Source: Prochlorococcus sp. MIT 0701 (lineage in GTDB: Bacteria > Cyanobacteriota > Cyanobacteriia > PCC-6307 > Cyanobiaceae). Taken from it: a stretch of DNA of 64,000 nt. The stretch lies in contig NZ_JNBA01000039.1 of assembly GCF_000760295.1 (NCBI RefSeq), positions 1 to 64,000 of the forward strand. Direction: 5' to 3'. Each line of letters begins with the position of its first letter. Position 1 is the first letter of the stretch. Shown piece by piece: positions 47,584 to 58,070 of this stretch. The notes under the pieces are model-generated. The model worked only from the letters and a program-made list of their open reading frames with translations, was not told the origin of the DNA and ran no database searches. Position numbers and translations under genes: made by a program.

Positions 47584-49428
47584 GTGAGTTCAGGTCCATC
47601 GGCACTCCAGGAGTCGCGATCTCTGGAAGCAGATCAGTCTCAGCATTCATCTGAAGCTGTACCCTTTGCTCCCTTTAAGCAGAAACCCTCAATCAGCTAT
47701 AGCCAGCTGCTCAATCAGATCAAAGAGAAAAAGGTTAAGTCGTTGGAGTTGATACCAGCTCGGCGAGAAGTCGTGGTGGTTTTCAAGGATGGACACCAGG
47801 AGAAGGTGGCGATCTTTGATAATTACCAACAAATCCTACGAGTGGCCGAGGCTGCTGATACCTCTCTGACGGTGAAGGACATTCGTCAAGAACAGGCATT
47901 TGCAGGAATGGCCGGGAATCTTGTATTGATCTTGATGGTTGTCGTTGGCTTGACGTTTCTTTTTCGTCGTTCTGCTCAAGTCGCAAACCGAGCAATGGGA
48001 TTTGGACGTAGTCAACCTCGGTTGAAACCGCAAGAGGATCTACCTATTCGCTTTGATGATGTAGCGGGGATTACAGAAGCGAAAGAGGAGCTGCAAGAAG
48101 TAGTGACTTTCTTGCGGCAACCTGAGAGCTTCATCAAGCTTGGCGCTCTTATCCCAAGGGGTGTTCTGCTAGTTGGTGCTCCTGGAACAGGGAAAACCCT
48201 TTTGGCCAAGGCAATTGCTGGTGAGGCAGACGTGCCATTTTTCTCGATGGCCGCCTCTGAATTTGTGGAATTATTTGTTGGCGTGGGCGCTAGTCGTGTA
48301 AGGGACCTATTCCGCAAAGCCAAAGAGAAAGCCCCGTGCATCGTTTTTATAGATGAAATTGATGCTGTGGGGCGACAGCGAGGGGCTGGCATTGGTGGTG
48401 GAAATGACGAACGAGAACAGACTCTTAATCAGCTTCTGACAGAAATGGATGGGTTTGCAGATAATTCTGGCGTCATTCTTCTTGCAGCTACCAATCGCCC
48501 AGATGTGCTTGATGCTGCATTGATGAGGCCTGGACGCTTTGATCGTCGTATTGAAGTTTCCCTTCCAGATCGCCGGGGCCGTAAGGAAATCCTGGCTGTT
48601 CATGCTCGAACACGTCCCCTTGCAGAGGAGGTGTGTTTGCAGGATTGGGCACGTCGAACGCCTGGTTTTTCAGGAGCTGATCTTGCCAACTTATTAAACG
48701 AAGCTGCCATCCTCACAGCAAGGCAGGAGAAAGCATCCATTGGCACTGAACAGCTTGAAGCGGCGCTTGAAAGGATCACGATGGGACTCTCTGCAGCACC
48801 ACTACAAGACAGTGCAAAAAAGAGGTTGATTGCCTATCACGAGATTGGACATGCCCTGGTTGCAGCCCTCACACCCAATGCCGATCGTATTGATAAGGTC
48901 ACACTTTTGCCTCGTAGCGGAGGCGTTGGCGGATTCACTCGTTTCTGGCCAGATGAGGAAATCCTTGATTCAGGTCTGGTCACTAAGGGATATCTCTTCG
49001 CAAGGCTTGTGGTTGCCCTTGGCGGCCGGGCAGCAGAGTTGGTAGTTTTTGGACTCGATGAAATCACCCAGGGTGCAAGTGGCGACTTGCAGAGCGTTGC
49101 GCATCTAGCTCGCGAGATGGTGACGCGGTTCGGCTTTTCGACCCTTGGGCCTATCGCTCTGGAGACAGAAGGCTCAGAGGTTTTCCTCGGACGTGATTTG
49201 ATCCATACACGCCCGAGCTACGCGGAATCGACTGGCAAAGTCATAGACGAGCAGATACGAGCTTTAGCTGTTAAAGCCTTAGAGCAAGCAATTAACTTAC
49301 TTTCGCCAAGAAGGGAAGTGATGGATCTGTTGGTTGATGCTCTGATTCAGGAGGAAACTCTCCATACTGATCGTTTTCTGCAATTGGCGGGATTGACTGT
49401 TGATCATTCACAGCCAGTGGGCGTGTAA
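47584..49428 (+). CDS. ftsH: FtsH-family ATP-dependent zinc metalloprotease
   Basis: 614 residues, GTG start. Walker A GAPGTGKT (about 205-212), Walker [19 protein letters not shown] ([18 protein letters not shown]), zinc motif HEIGH (about 419-423). A membrane helix lies at about 112-128 ([15 protein letters not shown]). The usual first helix is absent: the N-terminus is hydrophilic ([19 protein letters not shown]) before [20 protein letters not shown], so only one helix is predicted. An upstream ATG is blocked by a stop. In cyanobacteria FtsH removes damaged D1; the oligomeric partner of this isoform cannot be told. Confidence 0.93.
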   Translation: MSSGPSALQESRSLEADQSQHSSEAVPFAPFKQKPSISYSQLLNQIKEKKVKSLELIPARREVVVVFKDGHQEKVAIFDNYQQILRVAEAADTSLTVKDIRQEQAFAGMAGNLVLILMVVVGLTFLFRRSAQVANRAMGFGRSQPRLKPQEDLPIRFDDVAGITEAKEELQEVVTFLRQPESFIKLGALIPRGVLLVGAPGTGKTLLAKAIAGEADVPFFSMAASEFVELFVGVGASRVRDLFRKAKEKAPCIVFIDEIDAVGRQRGAGIGGGNDEREQTLNQLLTEMDGFADNSGVILLAATNRPDVLDAALMRPGRFDRRIEVSLPDRRGRKEILAVHARTRPLAEEVCLQDWARRTPGFSGADLANLLNEAAILTARQEKASIGTEQLEAALERITMGLSAAPLQDSAKKRLIAYHEIGHALVAALTPNADRIDKVTLLPRSGGVGGFTRFWPDEEILDSGLVTKGYLFARLVVALGGRAAELVVFGLDEITQGASGDLQSVAHLAREMVTRFGFSTLGPIALETEGSEVFLGRDLIHTRPSYAESTGKVIDEQIRALAVKALEQAINLLSPRREVMDLLVDALIQEETLHTDRFLQLAGLTVDHSQPVGV

Positions 49429-49460
49429 CTAGAACGACTTAGCCTGTGTTGATTGAGTAG

Positions 49461-52316
49461 ATGGGCTTGGCTAGTTTCGCCCGACCAATGCAATGGTTCA
49501 AGAGCCAGTGGCTTTGGCTCTTGCTCTCTATCGCAGCCTTCTGGTTGTTGATGCGGATTCAGGTCGAATGGCTGTGGTTCGGTCAATTTGAGTGGCAAGG
49601 GATGCTTCTCCGCCGTTGGCTCTGGCAACTGGGAGGATTTCTGCTCGCCCTTCTTGTTGTGGCGACTTGTCAGCTTTGGCAGCGCAACTGGATCAAACTC
49701 GAAGCTGCAAGCAACTTGGAAGAGCCATCCCTTCCCCTGCATGGATGGCGTTATGGCTTTGGTCTACTTGGCTGCTTCGTGGTGGTGATCGGTGATCTTG
49801 TATTACTCAGTCGATTGACGTGGTTAGCTTGTTTCAAGCCATTTGTCCTTGGGCATTGGTGGAGTGAACCTTTTGATGATATTTGGGCGGTGGTGATTCC
49901 ACTGTCCTGTGTATTCATCACAACTTGCGTGATGCTTGGTAATGCCCGAGGGGGAAGGATTGCTCATTTAATGGGTTGTTTTTGCTTCAGTATCTCCATT
50001 GCTAGAGGTTGGGGACTATGGTCACTCGCCCTTGCTATCCCTCCCACAGGTATTAAAGAACCACTACTGGGTGGCGATGTGAGTTTTGGGCTTGGTCAAT
50101 TTCCAGCACTTGTCTTTGCCTTGGTGGTTCTATTGTTCCAACTAATCTTAACAACGAGTTCGACTATATGGATGAAGTTAGCTCAGCCTGAATCTCTTTC
50201 GGATTGGGTTTTCCAAGGTTTATCGCCTAGACAGTGCAATGTTATGAGGCCACTAATTGGCATCATATTTTTAATACTTTCAGCACTTTTATGGTTGTCA
50301 CGTCATCAACTTCTATGGACGCAGAACGGTACGGTGGCTGGAGCCGGTTGGTTAGATGCACACCTGATACTTCCTCTACGAAGTTTGGCGAGCCTAGCCA
50401 TTTTGGTTCTTGCATTTCTGGTAATTCCATTTCCATGGATACAACAAAGGCGTCTCTGGAGATTAGTGGCTTCAATTATTGGCGTAGGGACACTACTTCT
50501 CGAAGTCCTTTTGGCTCCGTTTGTCCAGTGGATGGTTGTAAAACCTAGAGAACTGAAACTAGAAACCCCTTACATCATTCGAGCAATTAAAGCCACAAGG
50601 AAAGCATTTCAGCTTGACTCGATTACGACCACACTTATTAATCCAAAACCTCAGTTAACTCAACTTGATCTTGAGCAAGGTGCAAGCACTCTAAGAAATA
50701 TTCGTCTATGGGATAGCCAGCCTCTCTTGGCAACCAATCGTCAATTGCAGCAATTAAGAGTCTACTATCGTTTTTCTAATGCGGCGGTAGATCGTTATCG
50801 CTTTGTGCCTGATATAACGAAGCGTCAACAGGTCATGATCACAGCACGCGAACTTGACCAGGCTGCACTTCCAAAACGTTCACGTACTTGGTTGAATCGT
50901 CATTTTGTTTTCACGCATGGTTATGGCTTTACTCTCAGTCCAGTCAATACAAGAGCTCCTGATGGTCTTCCTGACTATTTCATCAGTGACCTAGGAACCT
51001 CAACACGTCTTGAAGGGAGTTCCGAGCTAGGCATTACTCGTGAAGATGTCAAAGATGCTATTCCTATTGGGAGAGCAGCTCTTTATTTTGGAATGCTCCC
51101 CTCTCCTTATGCTCTTGCTCCCAGCAAAATAAAAGAACTAGATTATCCAGTAGGTGATAAGAACATCTACAATCATTATTTAGGATCAGGTGGTGTACCG
51201 GTGGGTCATCCCTGGCACAAACTAGCAGCAGCTATTTATCTTTTTGAACCCCGTCTTCTTAATACAGGGTCGCTAACGAGTGATTCCAAACTTCTTATTC
51301 GGCGAGAAGTTAGACAAAGAGTGAGCGCAATAGCGCCATTCCTTGAAGTCATTGGTGACCCTTATTTGGTCTCTACATCTGTTGATTCTAGAGATCCTGA
51401 TTATGAGCCTCAGCAAAACCAATATTGGATTGTTGAAGCTTATACAAGCTCACGCACATATCCCTATGCAGCAAACCTTCCAGATGGTCCCCCTCTTCGA
51501 TATTTACGCAACTCAGTCAAAGCTATTGTTGATGCATACAGTGGTCGTGTTCACTTGTATGTGAGCGAACCGCGGGATCCGATAATATTGGGTTGGCAGC
51601 GATTGTTTCCAGATCTTTTTAAACCTCTTGAGGAGATGCCTTCAAGCTTACGAGAGCATCTTAAAGTTCCGACTGATTTGTTTAATGTACAGGTACAGCA
51701 ATTACTTAGATACCATGTTACTGATCCTCGTATATTTTATAGCGGTGATGATGTTTGGCAGGTTCCAAAGGAACTCTATGGTAAGCGGCAGGTTCCTGTT
51801 GATCCCTATCACATCACTGCACAATTAGGGACTAAGGAAAGTTCAGAATTTCTATTATTACAACCACTAACACCACTTGCTCGCCCCAATCTTTCTGCGT
51901 GGCTCGCTGCTCGAAGTGATGGTGATCATTATGGAAAATTAGTGTTGCTACGTTTCCCAAGTCAAACGCCAATCTTCGGTCCTGAACAGATTCAGGCCCT
52001 TATCAATCAGGACCCGCAGATCAGTCAACAGTTTGGTCTTTGGGATCGTGCTGGATCTGAAGTTGTGCAAGGGAACCTTCTTGTTGTACCCCTAGGCAAG
52101 GCACTTCTTTATGTAGAACCTGTTTACCTCAGGGCACGTCAAGGTGGTTTACCAACACTTACCAGGGTAGTGGTTAGCGATGGCAAAAGGATTGCCATGG
52201 CTGAGGATCTCGGCGAAGGCCTAAGGGCATTGGTTGAAGGCTCAAGCAAAAAAGTGAAGTATTTAAATACAAAAGACCTGCCACCGATTCAGGTGACAGG
52301 TCAACCAGTTCAGTGA
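49461..52316 (+). CDS. UPF0182 family large membrane protein
   Basis: 951 residues. Seven hydrophobic helices in the first 350 (for example WLWLLLSIAAFWLLMRIQVEWLW), then a large soluble domain with INPKPQLTQLDLEQGASTLRNIRLWD, YRFVPDITKRQQVMITARELD and LPDYFISDLG, all recognisable from COG1615/UPF0182. No function is established for the family. Starts ATG 32 bases after ftsH. Confidence 0.9.
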   Translation: MGLASFARPMQWFKSQWLWLLLSIAAFWLLMRIQVEWLWFGQFEWQGMLLRRWLWQLGGFLLALLVVATCQLWQRNWIKLEAASNLEEPSLPLHGWRYGFGLLGCFVVVIGDLVLLSRLTWLACFKPFVLGHWWSEPFDDIWAVVIPLSCVFITTCVMLGNARGGRIAHLMGCFCFSISIARGWGLWSLALAIPPTGIKEPLLGGDVSFGLGQFPALVFALVVLLFQLILTTSSTIWMKLAQPESLSDWVFQGLSPRQCNVMRPLIGIIFLILSALLWLSRHQLLWTQNGTVAGAGWLDAHLILPLRSLASLAILVLAFLVIPFPWIQQRRLWRLVASIIGVGTLLLEVLLAPFVQWMVVKPRELKLETPYIIRAIKATRKAFQLDSITTTLINPKPQLTQLDLEQGASTLRNIRLWDSQPLLATNRQLQQLRVYYRFSNAAVDRYRFVPDITKRQQVMITARELDQAALPKRSRTWLNRHFVFTHGYGFTLSPVNTRAPDGLPDYFISDLGTSTRLEGSSELGITREDVKDAIPIGRAALYFGMLPSPYALAPSKIKELDYPVGDKNIYNHYLGSGGVPVGHPWHKLAAAIYLFEPRLLNTGSLTSDSKLLIRREVRQRVSAIAPFLEVIGDPYLVSTSVDSRDPDYEPQQNQYWIVEAYTSSRTYPYAANLPDGPPLRYLRNSVKAIVDAYSGRVHLYVSEPRDPIILGWQRLFPDLFKPLEEMPSSLREHLKVPTDLFNVQVQQLLRYHVTDPRIFYSGDDVWQVPKELYGKRQVPVDPYHITAQLGTKESSEFLLLQPLTPLARPNLSAWLAARSDGDHYGKLVLLRFPSQTPIFGPEQIQALINQDPQISQQFGLWDRAGSEVVQGNLLVVPLGKALLYVEPVYLRARQGGLPTLTRVVVSDGKRIAMAEDLGEGLRALVEGSSKKVKYLNTKDLPPIQVTGQPVQ

Positions 52317-52335
52317 TATATCTTTAGGCTAATAA

Positions 52336-52938
52336 TTAATTTATTGAGGCAAAGAATTCCTTGCTCCCCACTGGGTCTGGTTTCATTGTTTTCTCTCCTG
52401 GAGTCCAATTAGCTGGGCATACCTCATCTGGATGTGATTGTACATACTGAAAGGCCTGCAGTACACGTAATGTCTCATCAACGTTCCTTCCAACCGGTAG
52501 ATTGTTGATTGTTGAATGCATTATTACTCCATCTGGGTCAATGATAAATAAGCCACGTAGGGCGACTCCAGCATCATCATCTAGAACGTTATATGCTATC
52601 GATATCTCTTTCTTGAGATCAGCTATTAATGGATAGTTTATGTCACCAAGCCCTCCTTCCTTTCGTGATGTCTGGATCCATGCAAGATGGCTGAATTGAC
52701 TATCAACTGAAACACCTAATACCTCTGTGTTTCGGCTTGAGAAATCAGCATATCGATCACTAAATGCTGTAATTTCTGTTGGGCATACAAAAGTGAAATC
52801 TAGAGGATAAAAGAATAAGACCACATACTTACCCCTGTACTGGGAAAGGCTTATCTCCTTAAACTCTTGATCAACAACAGCTGTAGCGCTGAAGTCTGGG
52901 GCCTGCTGACCCACCCGTAGGCATCCGTTGGTCGTCAT
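52336..52938 (-). CDS. 2-Cys peroxiredoxin
   Basis: 200 residues. Peroxidatic Cys52 in [10 protein letters not shown], resolving Cys174 in [12 protein letters not shown] motif at 95-98. Typical 2-Cys thioredoxin-dependent peroxidase reducing H2O2 and alkyl hydroperoxides. The C-terminal FFASIN is close to the YF motif that confers sensitivity to overoxidation. Converges on UPF0182 with a 20-base gap. Confidence 0.95.
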   Translation of the reverse strand: MTTNGCLRVGQQAPDFSATAVVDQEFKEISLSQYRGKYVVLFFYPLDFTFVCPTEITAFSDRYADFSSRNTEVLGVSVDSQFSHLAWIQTSRKEGGLGDINYPLIADLKKEISIAYNVLDDDAGVALRGLFIIDPDGVIMHSTINNLPVGRNVDETLRVLQAFQYVQSHPDEVCPANWTPGEKTMKPDPVGSKEFFASIN

Positions 52939-53111
52939 GATGGAGAGTTAAGAGTTGATTGCTCTGCAAGAGGTGAGCTTAATCAGAGCTAGAGTGAAGT
53001 CGAAACGACTTCTGGTTGGCTGCTCAAATTTATCATGCCTCTTGCGTCTTTTGCTCGCTAGAGCTAAGCAAAATCAATGTGGCTCAAGCGGGACTCATCT
53101 AGACTTCTTGC

Positions 53112-53402
53112 ATGCTCAAAAAATCAACAGCCTGGGACCAAGCATTACTGCGTAAGTTCAGTTGTACAGGTCATTTTCGTCTTCTCAATCAGCTTAGGTC
53201 TGAACTCAAGGTCCAACCACTTAATCGTGATCCCAACACCAGAAAGCTAACCCTGCAGGCGATGCCGATTCGAGGTGGGAGCCCACGAGGCAATAGCAAT
53301 AGACGTCCATATACTCCTGAAGTACCCCAAACTGAAAAATCCCAAGGTGTAGAGAGCCAGACTTCATTTCGAGAAAGACTGAATTCGATTGAAATGCGTT
53401 AG
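53112..53402 (+). CDS. conserved hypothetical protein, 96 residues
   Basis: Basic small protein beginning MLKKSTAWDQALLRKFSCTGHFRLLNQLRSELKV... with an Arg-rich, proline-rich tail (RGGSPRGNSNRRPY). The N-terminal helical segment is highly basic and amphipathic, suggestive of binding RNA, DNA or a ribosome. I believe similar proteins occur in marine picocyanobacteria but cannot name a family. It is divergent from the peroxiredoxin gene. Confidence 0.65.
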   Translation: MLKKSTAWDQALLRKFSCTGHFRLLNQLRSELKVQPLNRDPNTRKLTLQAMPIRGGSPRGNSNRRPYTPEVPQTEKSQGVESQTSFRERLNSIEMR

Positions 53403-54348
53403 AGCTTTTATTTAAAATTGTCCCAGCTGCCTTATAATAAAGGCCGGCATTCATAGATTTAATGATGTCATTGATATCGATAAAAAGCACGTAACTGACT
53501 AATTACATTAAATCTATAGCTACAAGTTATAAATTATTATGCTAGATCTAATTATTTATCCTGAATCACTCTTGTACTTATGCTTAAAGATAAATCGTGA
53601 TATTCTGCAAAACTACTTCTTATTTATTTCAAGTCAACTGTTGCTCGATTTGCTCAATTCTTCTTTGTCGATATTCCTGCCACGGTTTTAAATAGATTAA
53701 TATCTTGTCATGGGACTTAATTATCTGTCTAGTCAACTATTATTCAAATATATGATGATTCATTTCTTTTGTCTGCAACGCCTTTGATGCGATATAAGAT
53801 TAATTATGCTCCATGACCAATAACTCTATTGCCTTTTTTTCTGTTGACAATGGATCTTCTATACTGATTGAATCCCTATGAGGCTATAATTGCTGCCCAA
53901 CAAAGTCCGATAATCTAGATCTACATAGATCTGTAACGCCTTAGCAAAATTTGTTTAATAACCTCTCTCGTCATCAGTTGCTATCAGGCTTGTGGTTGTT
54001 GTGATAGCAATTAGAACCCACTTTGAGAATCATTGACTGTTATGAAAAAGCCGAGTGGATCTAAGTGCTTGCAAGCAATTCAGGCAATTTTGATTAGCTG
54101 CTGTGCTTGCACAACCAAATAAGATCTTTCCCCTCCTGGTCGGGATTTCGAGAATGGGAACAAGCACATTTTCTATAAGCAAACAATGCATGGATTGGAA
54201 GCGATTTCTCTTTCTGTCTCACTGACGCTATGGGAAGGTGACAATTGCCGGAGAAACATGATTGAGAGATGAAGGTGCTATTTCTTATCATCTATGTATT
54301 TCTCTGATGAATAGATTATTGAAACTCTTGGTATTATTCGCTATTTAA
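53403..54348. other. AT-rich spacer before the first M23 gene
   Basis: About 950 bases with no convincing gene. An inverted repeat TTGCTATCA/TGATAGCAA (53978-53986 and 54002-54010, 15-base loop) precedes a 26-codon frame at 54042-54122 (MKKPSGSKCL, ending CCACTTK) that could be a tiny peptide. A 7-bp palindrome pair (AGATCTA/TAGATCT) lies near 53917. None is called as a gene. Confidence 0.45.
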
Positions 54349-55434
54349 TTATACGTGGTGTTCATGAAATGATCCTCCATGGTGATAACAATAGTGAAAT
54401 GGGGCTTCTGTTGCAACAAGCTTTGAGGGCAGTAGGCTTGCTGGATTTATTGCTGTACCACTCTTCTTCCTTATCTCAAAGTGAAGGTGAGGTCCAGTGC
54501 TACGACCTGTGCTTCCCATTGTTGCGATTGTGGCTGCTTGGGGTACGATCTGCCCCTTTTTTACAAGCAGTCGATTGTTGTGAGCATAACGAGTTGAATC
54601 CCCGTTTGCATGTGCTATTTCTACAAGATATCCGTAAGCTCCTTTCCAGCCGGAATAGGAAACAATGCCGCCTTTTGCAGAAAGGACAGGTGTATTGACC
54701 TTATTCGCTATATCGATACCTTGATGCATTCTTCCCCAACGCCAGCCATACCCTGATGTGATTACACCCTTTGTCGGCCAAATATAAGAGTTAGTGTCAC
54801 CCAGTTCAATCCATCCTCCTCCATCAGTGAGTAGGGAAATGGAGTGAAGGTTGTTCCTGCCAATACTTGTATTTAAAGTGGCCTTCTGTGGACGTGTTGC
54901 CTTGGCAACTCGAATATTCCTACCCACCTTGAGTTGATTGAATTTAAGAGTTGGATTTAACTTACGAATACTCTCATGTGTTTGCCCATGCTGCTTGGCA
55001 ATTGATGCTATCGAGTCTCCCCTTTTTATTTTGACCACGCTTGAGGGTGGGGCGGGTGCGGTCACTGGCGGCGGATTGTGCCTCAATTCTGTTATATGTA
55101 AGGACTTGGACTGCTGCAATCGAGCCTTAGCTGATACAGGTAATACAATCCAACTGCCACCGCTCAGCTTTTTTGCTGATGACAGATCATTGAGCTCTGA
55201 AATCTCAGACCAGGAAATGCCAAGCTGATAAGCAATGAATTTAATCGTTGCTGGCTTGTTGATTTTGGCCCATATATGGCCATCAGTTTCAGGAAGAACA
55301 GGTGGTGGTAAGGGATGGGAGGCAGGAACATGATATTTACTCGCTTCACTAGGCAGGTGGTTGAGGGTCCCTAATGCGAGCACTGGCGTGGCGATGGTTG
55401 AGATCAGCAACGGCAGCGATTTCATGGAGACCAA
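54349..55434 (-). CDS. LysM/M23-domain peptidase, His-rich tail
   Basis: 361 residues. N-terminal signal peptide (LPLLISTIATPVLALG). A divergent LysM at about 53-100 and a canonical LysM at about 132-175 (VVKIKRGDSIASIAKQHGQT). A linker is followed by an M23 domain: GYGWRWGRMHQGIDIA (zinc His and Asp), and the HLHFEI motif near 333. The tail reads HYCYHHGGSFHEHHV, rich in His, suggesting an extra metal site. M23 LytM-type enzymes cleave peptidoglycan cross-links during division or daughter-cell separation. It is closely similar in its M23 domain to the gene at 56956. Confidence 0.9.
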   Translation of the reverse strand: MVSMKSLPLLISTIATPVLALGTLNHLPSEASKYHVPASHPLPPPVLPETDGHIWAKINKPATIKFIAYQLGISWSEISELNDLSSAKKLSGGSWIVLPVSAKARLQQSKSLHITELRHNPPPVTAPAPPSSVVKIKRGDSIASIAKQHGQTHESIRKLNPTLKFNQLKVGRNIRVAKATRPQKATLNTSIGRNNLHSISLLTDGGGWIELGDTNSYIWPTKGVITSGYGWRWGRMHQGIDIANKVNTPVLSAKGGIVSYSGWKGAYGYLVEIAHANGDSTRYAHNNRLLVKKGQIVPQAATIATMGSTGRSTGPHLHFEIRKKSGTAINPASLLPSKLVATEAPFHYCYHHGGSFHEHHV

Positions 55435-56592
55435 TCAAGGTGCTGTACCCCTTAGACATTCAGCCTTTTAGGAGTTCGCGCGAAAATTAGCTATTGAATT
55501 AAGGATCCGCAAGGGGTGTTTGATTAGCTATTCATGATTTGATCCCATCGAAATGCTGGTCAACTTCGCGCATGGGTAAAAATTGAGAGGCACACGATAA
55601 GAAAAACTGGAGGAAATGAATGCTGCCTAGGGATTAATACTCATGGCATGTCTGCTGTGCTGTTGGCTGCTTTTGATTGTCAGCACTAAGCTATTCATCT
55701 TTTAGTGAGGGTGAATTTGCTGTTAAATATGTCGAGCTGGCTTATCAAGGATCAAGAGAAGAAAAACTGTCTCTTCAGATATTGCCGAAGATTGATAACG
55801 TTTTCACTTGACTTCAATTAGATCTCAATATATGGGCAATACGCCCGGTGATACTTATCTCACTTCATTTCGTAATTAGACTTGATTCATATATTGATTT
55901 ATCGCATGGATATCCAGTTTGCGGCTTTCCCTTATGTGATTTGTTGCCGTGAAGGAGCATTGATCGATTTCGTAGATTTTAACAAGTGACAAGACTGGTC
56001 GGTCCATCTTTCATATGTATTGAAAATAAGCTGATTCCGATTGTAAATCCTGGTAAAGTCTTTACTTTCTTTCTCAATTTAAAAATAAAGTAATAATATA
56101 TCATTGTCAAAAGGCTAACTTCTGAGAATATAAAAAACTAGGTTAGGCTTGAACTCCCGATCTTGCCAATGGACGTGAATCTGCAGGAATACTGCAAACA
56201 TCTGATCAATTTCAACATCCCCTTACAACCCTGCAGGCTCGAGCAGCGCAATGACTGTATTGACTGAAAACTGATCAATGAACGCAGCCTTGCTTCTGCT
56301 ACCCCCTCATCTAAGGCCCCCAGAAGATCCCTCGATTAGCGAATTGCTACATCAATGATCAATGAGAAATAGTCTGGATACTGGATTGGCTCGCCTGCGG
56401 TGTGTGTCGGGTTGGGCTCCATTCGAAGAATATTGGCCAGGATCAAAGCGAGGGATATTTGCGCGAGAACCTCACTACCGCTGGAAGAATCCTCTAAAGG
56501 CAAAGTCAGATCGTCTTCGGAACTTGGATCGTGTGCTGTTGAAGATGCTGATGAACCGTGCTGACTCGTTGCGATGTAATGTATCCCGGCAG
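55435..56592. other. sparse region before tRNA-Met
   Basis: Over 1.1 kb without a convincing gene. Small candidate frames exist: 44 codons at 55677-55811 from TTG (SEGEFAVKYVELAYQ) and 26 codons at 56278-56358. The last part, about 56360-56590, is GC-richer and open in frame for about 75 codons until it enters the tRNA, giving the artefactual VAQLVRATDS ending; I do not call it. Confidence 0.45.
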
Positions 56593-56666
56593 GTCAGAGT
56601 AGCTCAGCTGGTTAGAGCGACGGACTCATAACCCGTAGGTCGGGAGTTCAAGTCTCCCCTCTGACA
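56593..56666 (+). tRNA. tRNA-Met (anticodon CAU)
   Basis: 74 nt. Acceptor GTCAGAG pairs with CTCTGAC, discriminator A. D arm AGCTCAGCTGGTTAGAGC, anticodon stem ACGGA with loop CTCATAA (CAU), T arm GGGAGTTCAAGTCTCCC. The first pair G-C and the lack of three consecutive G-C pairs at the base of the anticodon stem argue for elongator Met rather than initiator. Ile(CAU) with lysidine is not fully excluded. CCA is not encoded. Confidence 0.95.
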
Positions 56667-56955
56667 TTGTCCCCTTTTCATAGAGATTTCTTATCCCACT
56701 GATAGGAGTAGGAGCGGCTTACCCTTTTGCAAATCAAACTATGAGTTTTTGCTCTTTTGGGGTCTCCACTCCGCTAGTCCGCCTCCTTATGGAGCGAGTC
56801 GACCATTGTCTTCTGTCTCGAATTAAGCTTCTTGGCTTGGCGGGACTCTCTCTATCAGTTTCTCTAGCTCCAGCGAAGACGTAGAGGTTTCAGGGAGCTT
56901 CTGATTCGCAAGCACTGGCATGGCACGGCTGAACCCCGCAGTGCAGCCGTTCTGA

Positions 56956-57951
56956 TCAGACCTTATTAGATGGAAGCAACGTGACTGGATTCATTGCTAA
57001 GCCACCCTTCTTTCGGATCTCAAAATGGAGATGTGGCCCAGTGCTCCGACCTGTGCTGCCCATCTTCGAGATCGTTACTCCTTGCGGTATGAACTGACCT
57101 CTGCGAACCAAAATTCGACTGTTGTGGGCATAGCGGGTTGTGGAGCCACCACCATGTGCAATTTCAACGAGGTATCCGTAGGCACCCCTCCATCCGGCAT
57201 AGGTCACTATTCCGTCTTTTGCTGCAAAAACGGGAGTGCCCACTTTATTGGCGATATCTATGCCTTGATGCATTCTTCCCCATCTCCATCCGAACCCAGA
57301 TGTGAATACACCTTTAGTAGGCCATATGAAGGTATCAATGCTTCCTAACTCAAGTATGTCATTACTTCTGGTGAACAGATCCACTGTGCTCACTGGTGAT
57401 TCAACATCTAAGCAGGTGGGGCAATTGCATGGAGAGTCAAGGGAACACTCCTTCTTAAGGATGTTGTTGCTACTAACTTTATTTTGGGTCTGTATTCCGG
57501 TTTTTTTCTGATTAAGATCATTCAATGACAATAAACTATTATTATCATTAGACTCTTCGAGTAGTCGACTCAAGCGATTGCTATTTAATTTGTCGTGACT
57601 GTTACGAGGGTTATGCAGTAATACCTCCTCAGAAGCCAGGTTACTGATACGCCTCAAGTTGCTATGAGCAGATCTTGGCAAAACAATCCAACTACCTTTA
57701 CTTATTTCAGCATCTGATGACTTTTTATTGAGTTTTGACAGTTCAGTCGGTTTCAGTCCAAGCTTGCTTGCTAATTGATCTATGGTTATTGGAATGTCTA
57801 CTTTTATCTGTATCAGTTCCTTTGAATTTGCGCTTGAGATCTTGGCCTTCTCCTGTACAGCAGTATCTGCATAGCCAGGCAAGGATCCAAAGTTTCCTAA
57901 AGCAAGCACTGGTGCTGCAAAGGTAGAGATAAGCAACAACAGGGGCTTCAT
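56956..57951 (-). CDS. M23-domain peptidase, paralogue with Cys cluster
   Basis: 331 residues. Signal peptide (LLLLISTFAAPVLALG), a divergent LysM-like region (ITIDQLASKLGLKPTELSKL, about 56-75), a serine/asparagine-rich linker with four Cys in ECSLDSPCNCPTC (about 166-178), then an M23 domain (GFGWRWGRMHQGIDIA, HLHFEI near 308). The M23 part is closely similar to the gene at 54349, but this protein lacks the canonical second LysM, has no His tail, and carries the Cys cluster. Peptidoglycan hydrolase function is inferred. Confidence 0.9.
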   Translation of the reverse strand: MKPLLLLISTFAAPVLALGNFGSLPGYADTAVQEKAKISSANSKELIQIKVDIPITIDQLASKLGLKPTELSKLNKKSSDAEISKGSWIVLPRSAHSNLRRISNLASEEVLLHNPRNSHDKLNSNRLSRLLEESNDNNSLLSLNDLNQKKTGIQTQNKVSSNNILKKECSLDSPCNCPTCLDVESPVSTVDLFTRSNDILELGSIDTFIWPTKGVFTSGFGWRWGRMHQGIDIANKVGTPVFAAKDGIVTYAGWRGAYGYLVEIAHGGGSTTRYAHNSRILVRRGQFIPQGVTISKMGSTGRSTGPHLHFEIRKKGGLAMNPVTLLPSNKV

Positions 57952-58070
57952 TGAATAAAGTCGATGTTAAGAGCCCGTATCAAGCTGAACTTGTCCGGAG
58001 TCCGGGAGAAGTTAGCTGATTTAACCTCGATTAGGCAAGGGGGGGCAGAAGCAAGATTGGTTCGGTTTAC

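Noticed and set aside
55677-55811. 44-codon frame from TTG
   Set aside because: Protein-like in part but three frames compete over its 5' end and nothing supports translation.
56362-56631. 89-codon frame running into tRNA-Met
   Set aside because: The end VAQLVRATDS is the usual artefact of translating a tRNA; no family recognised.
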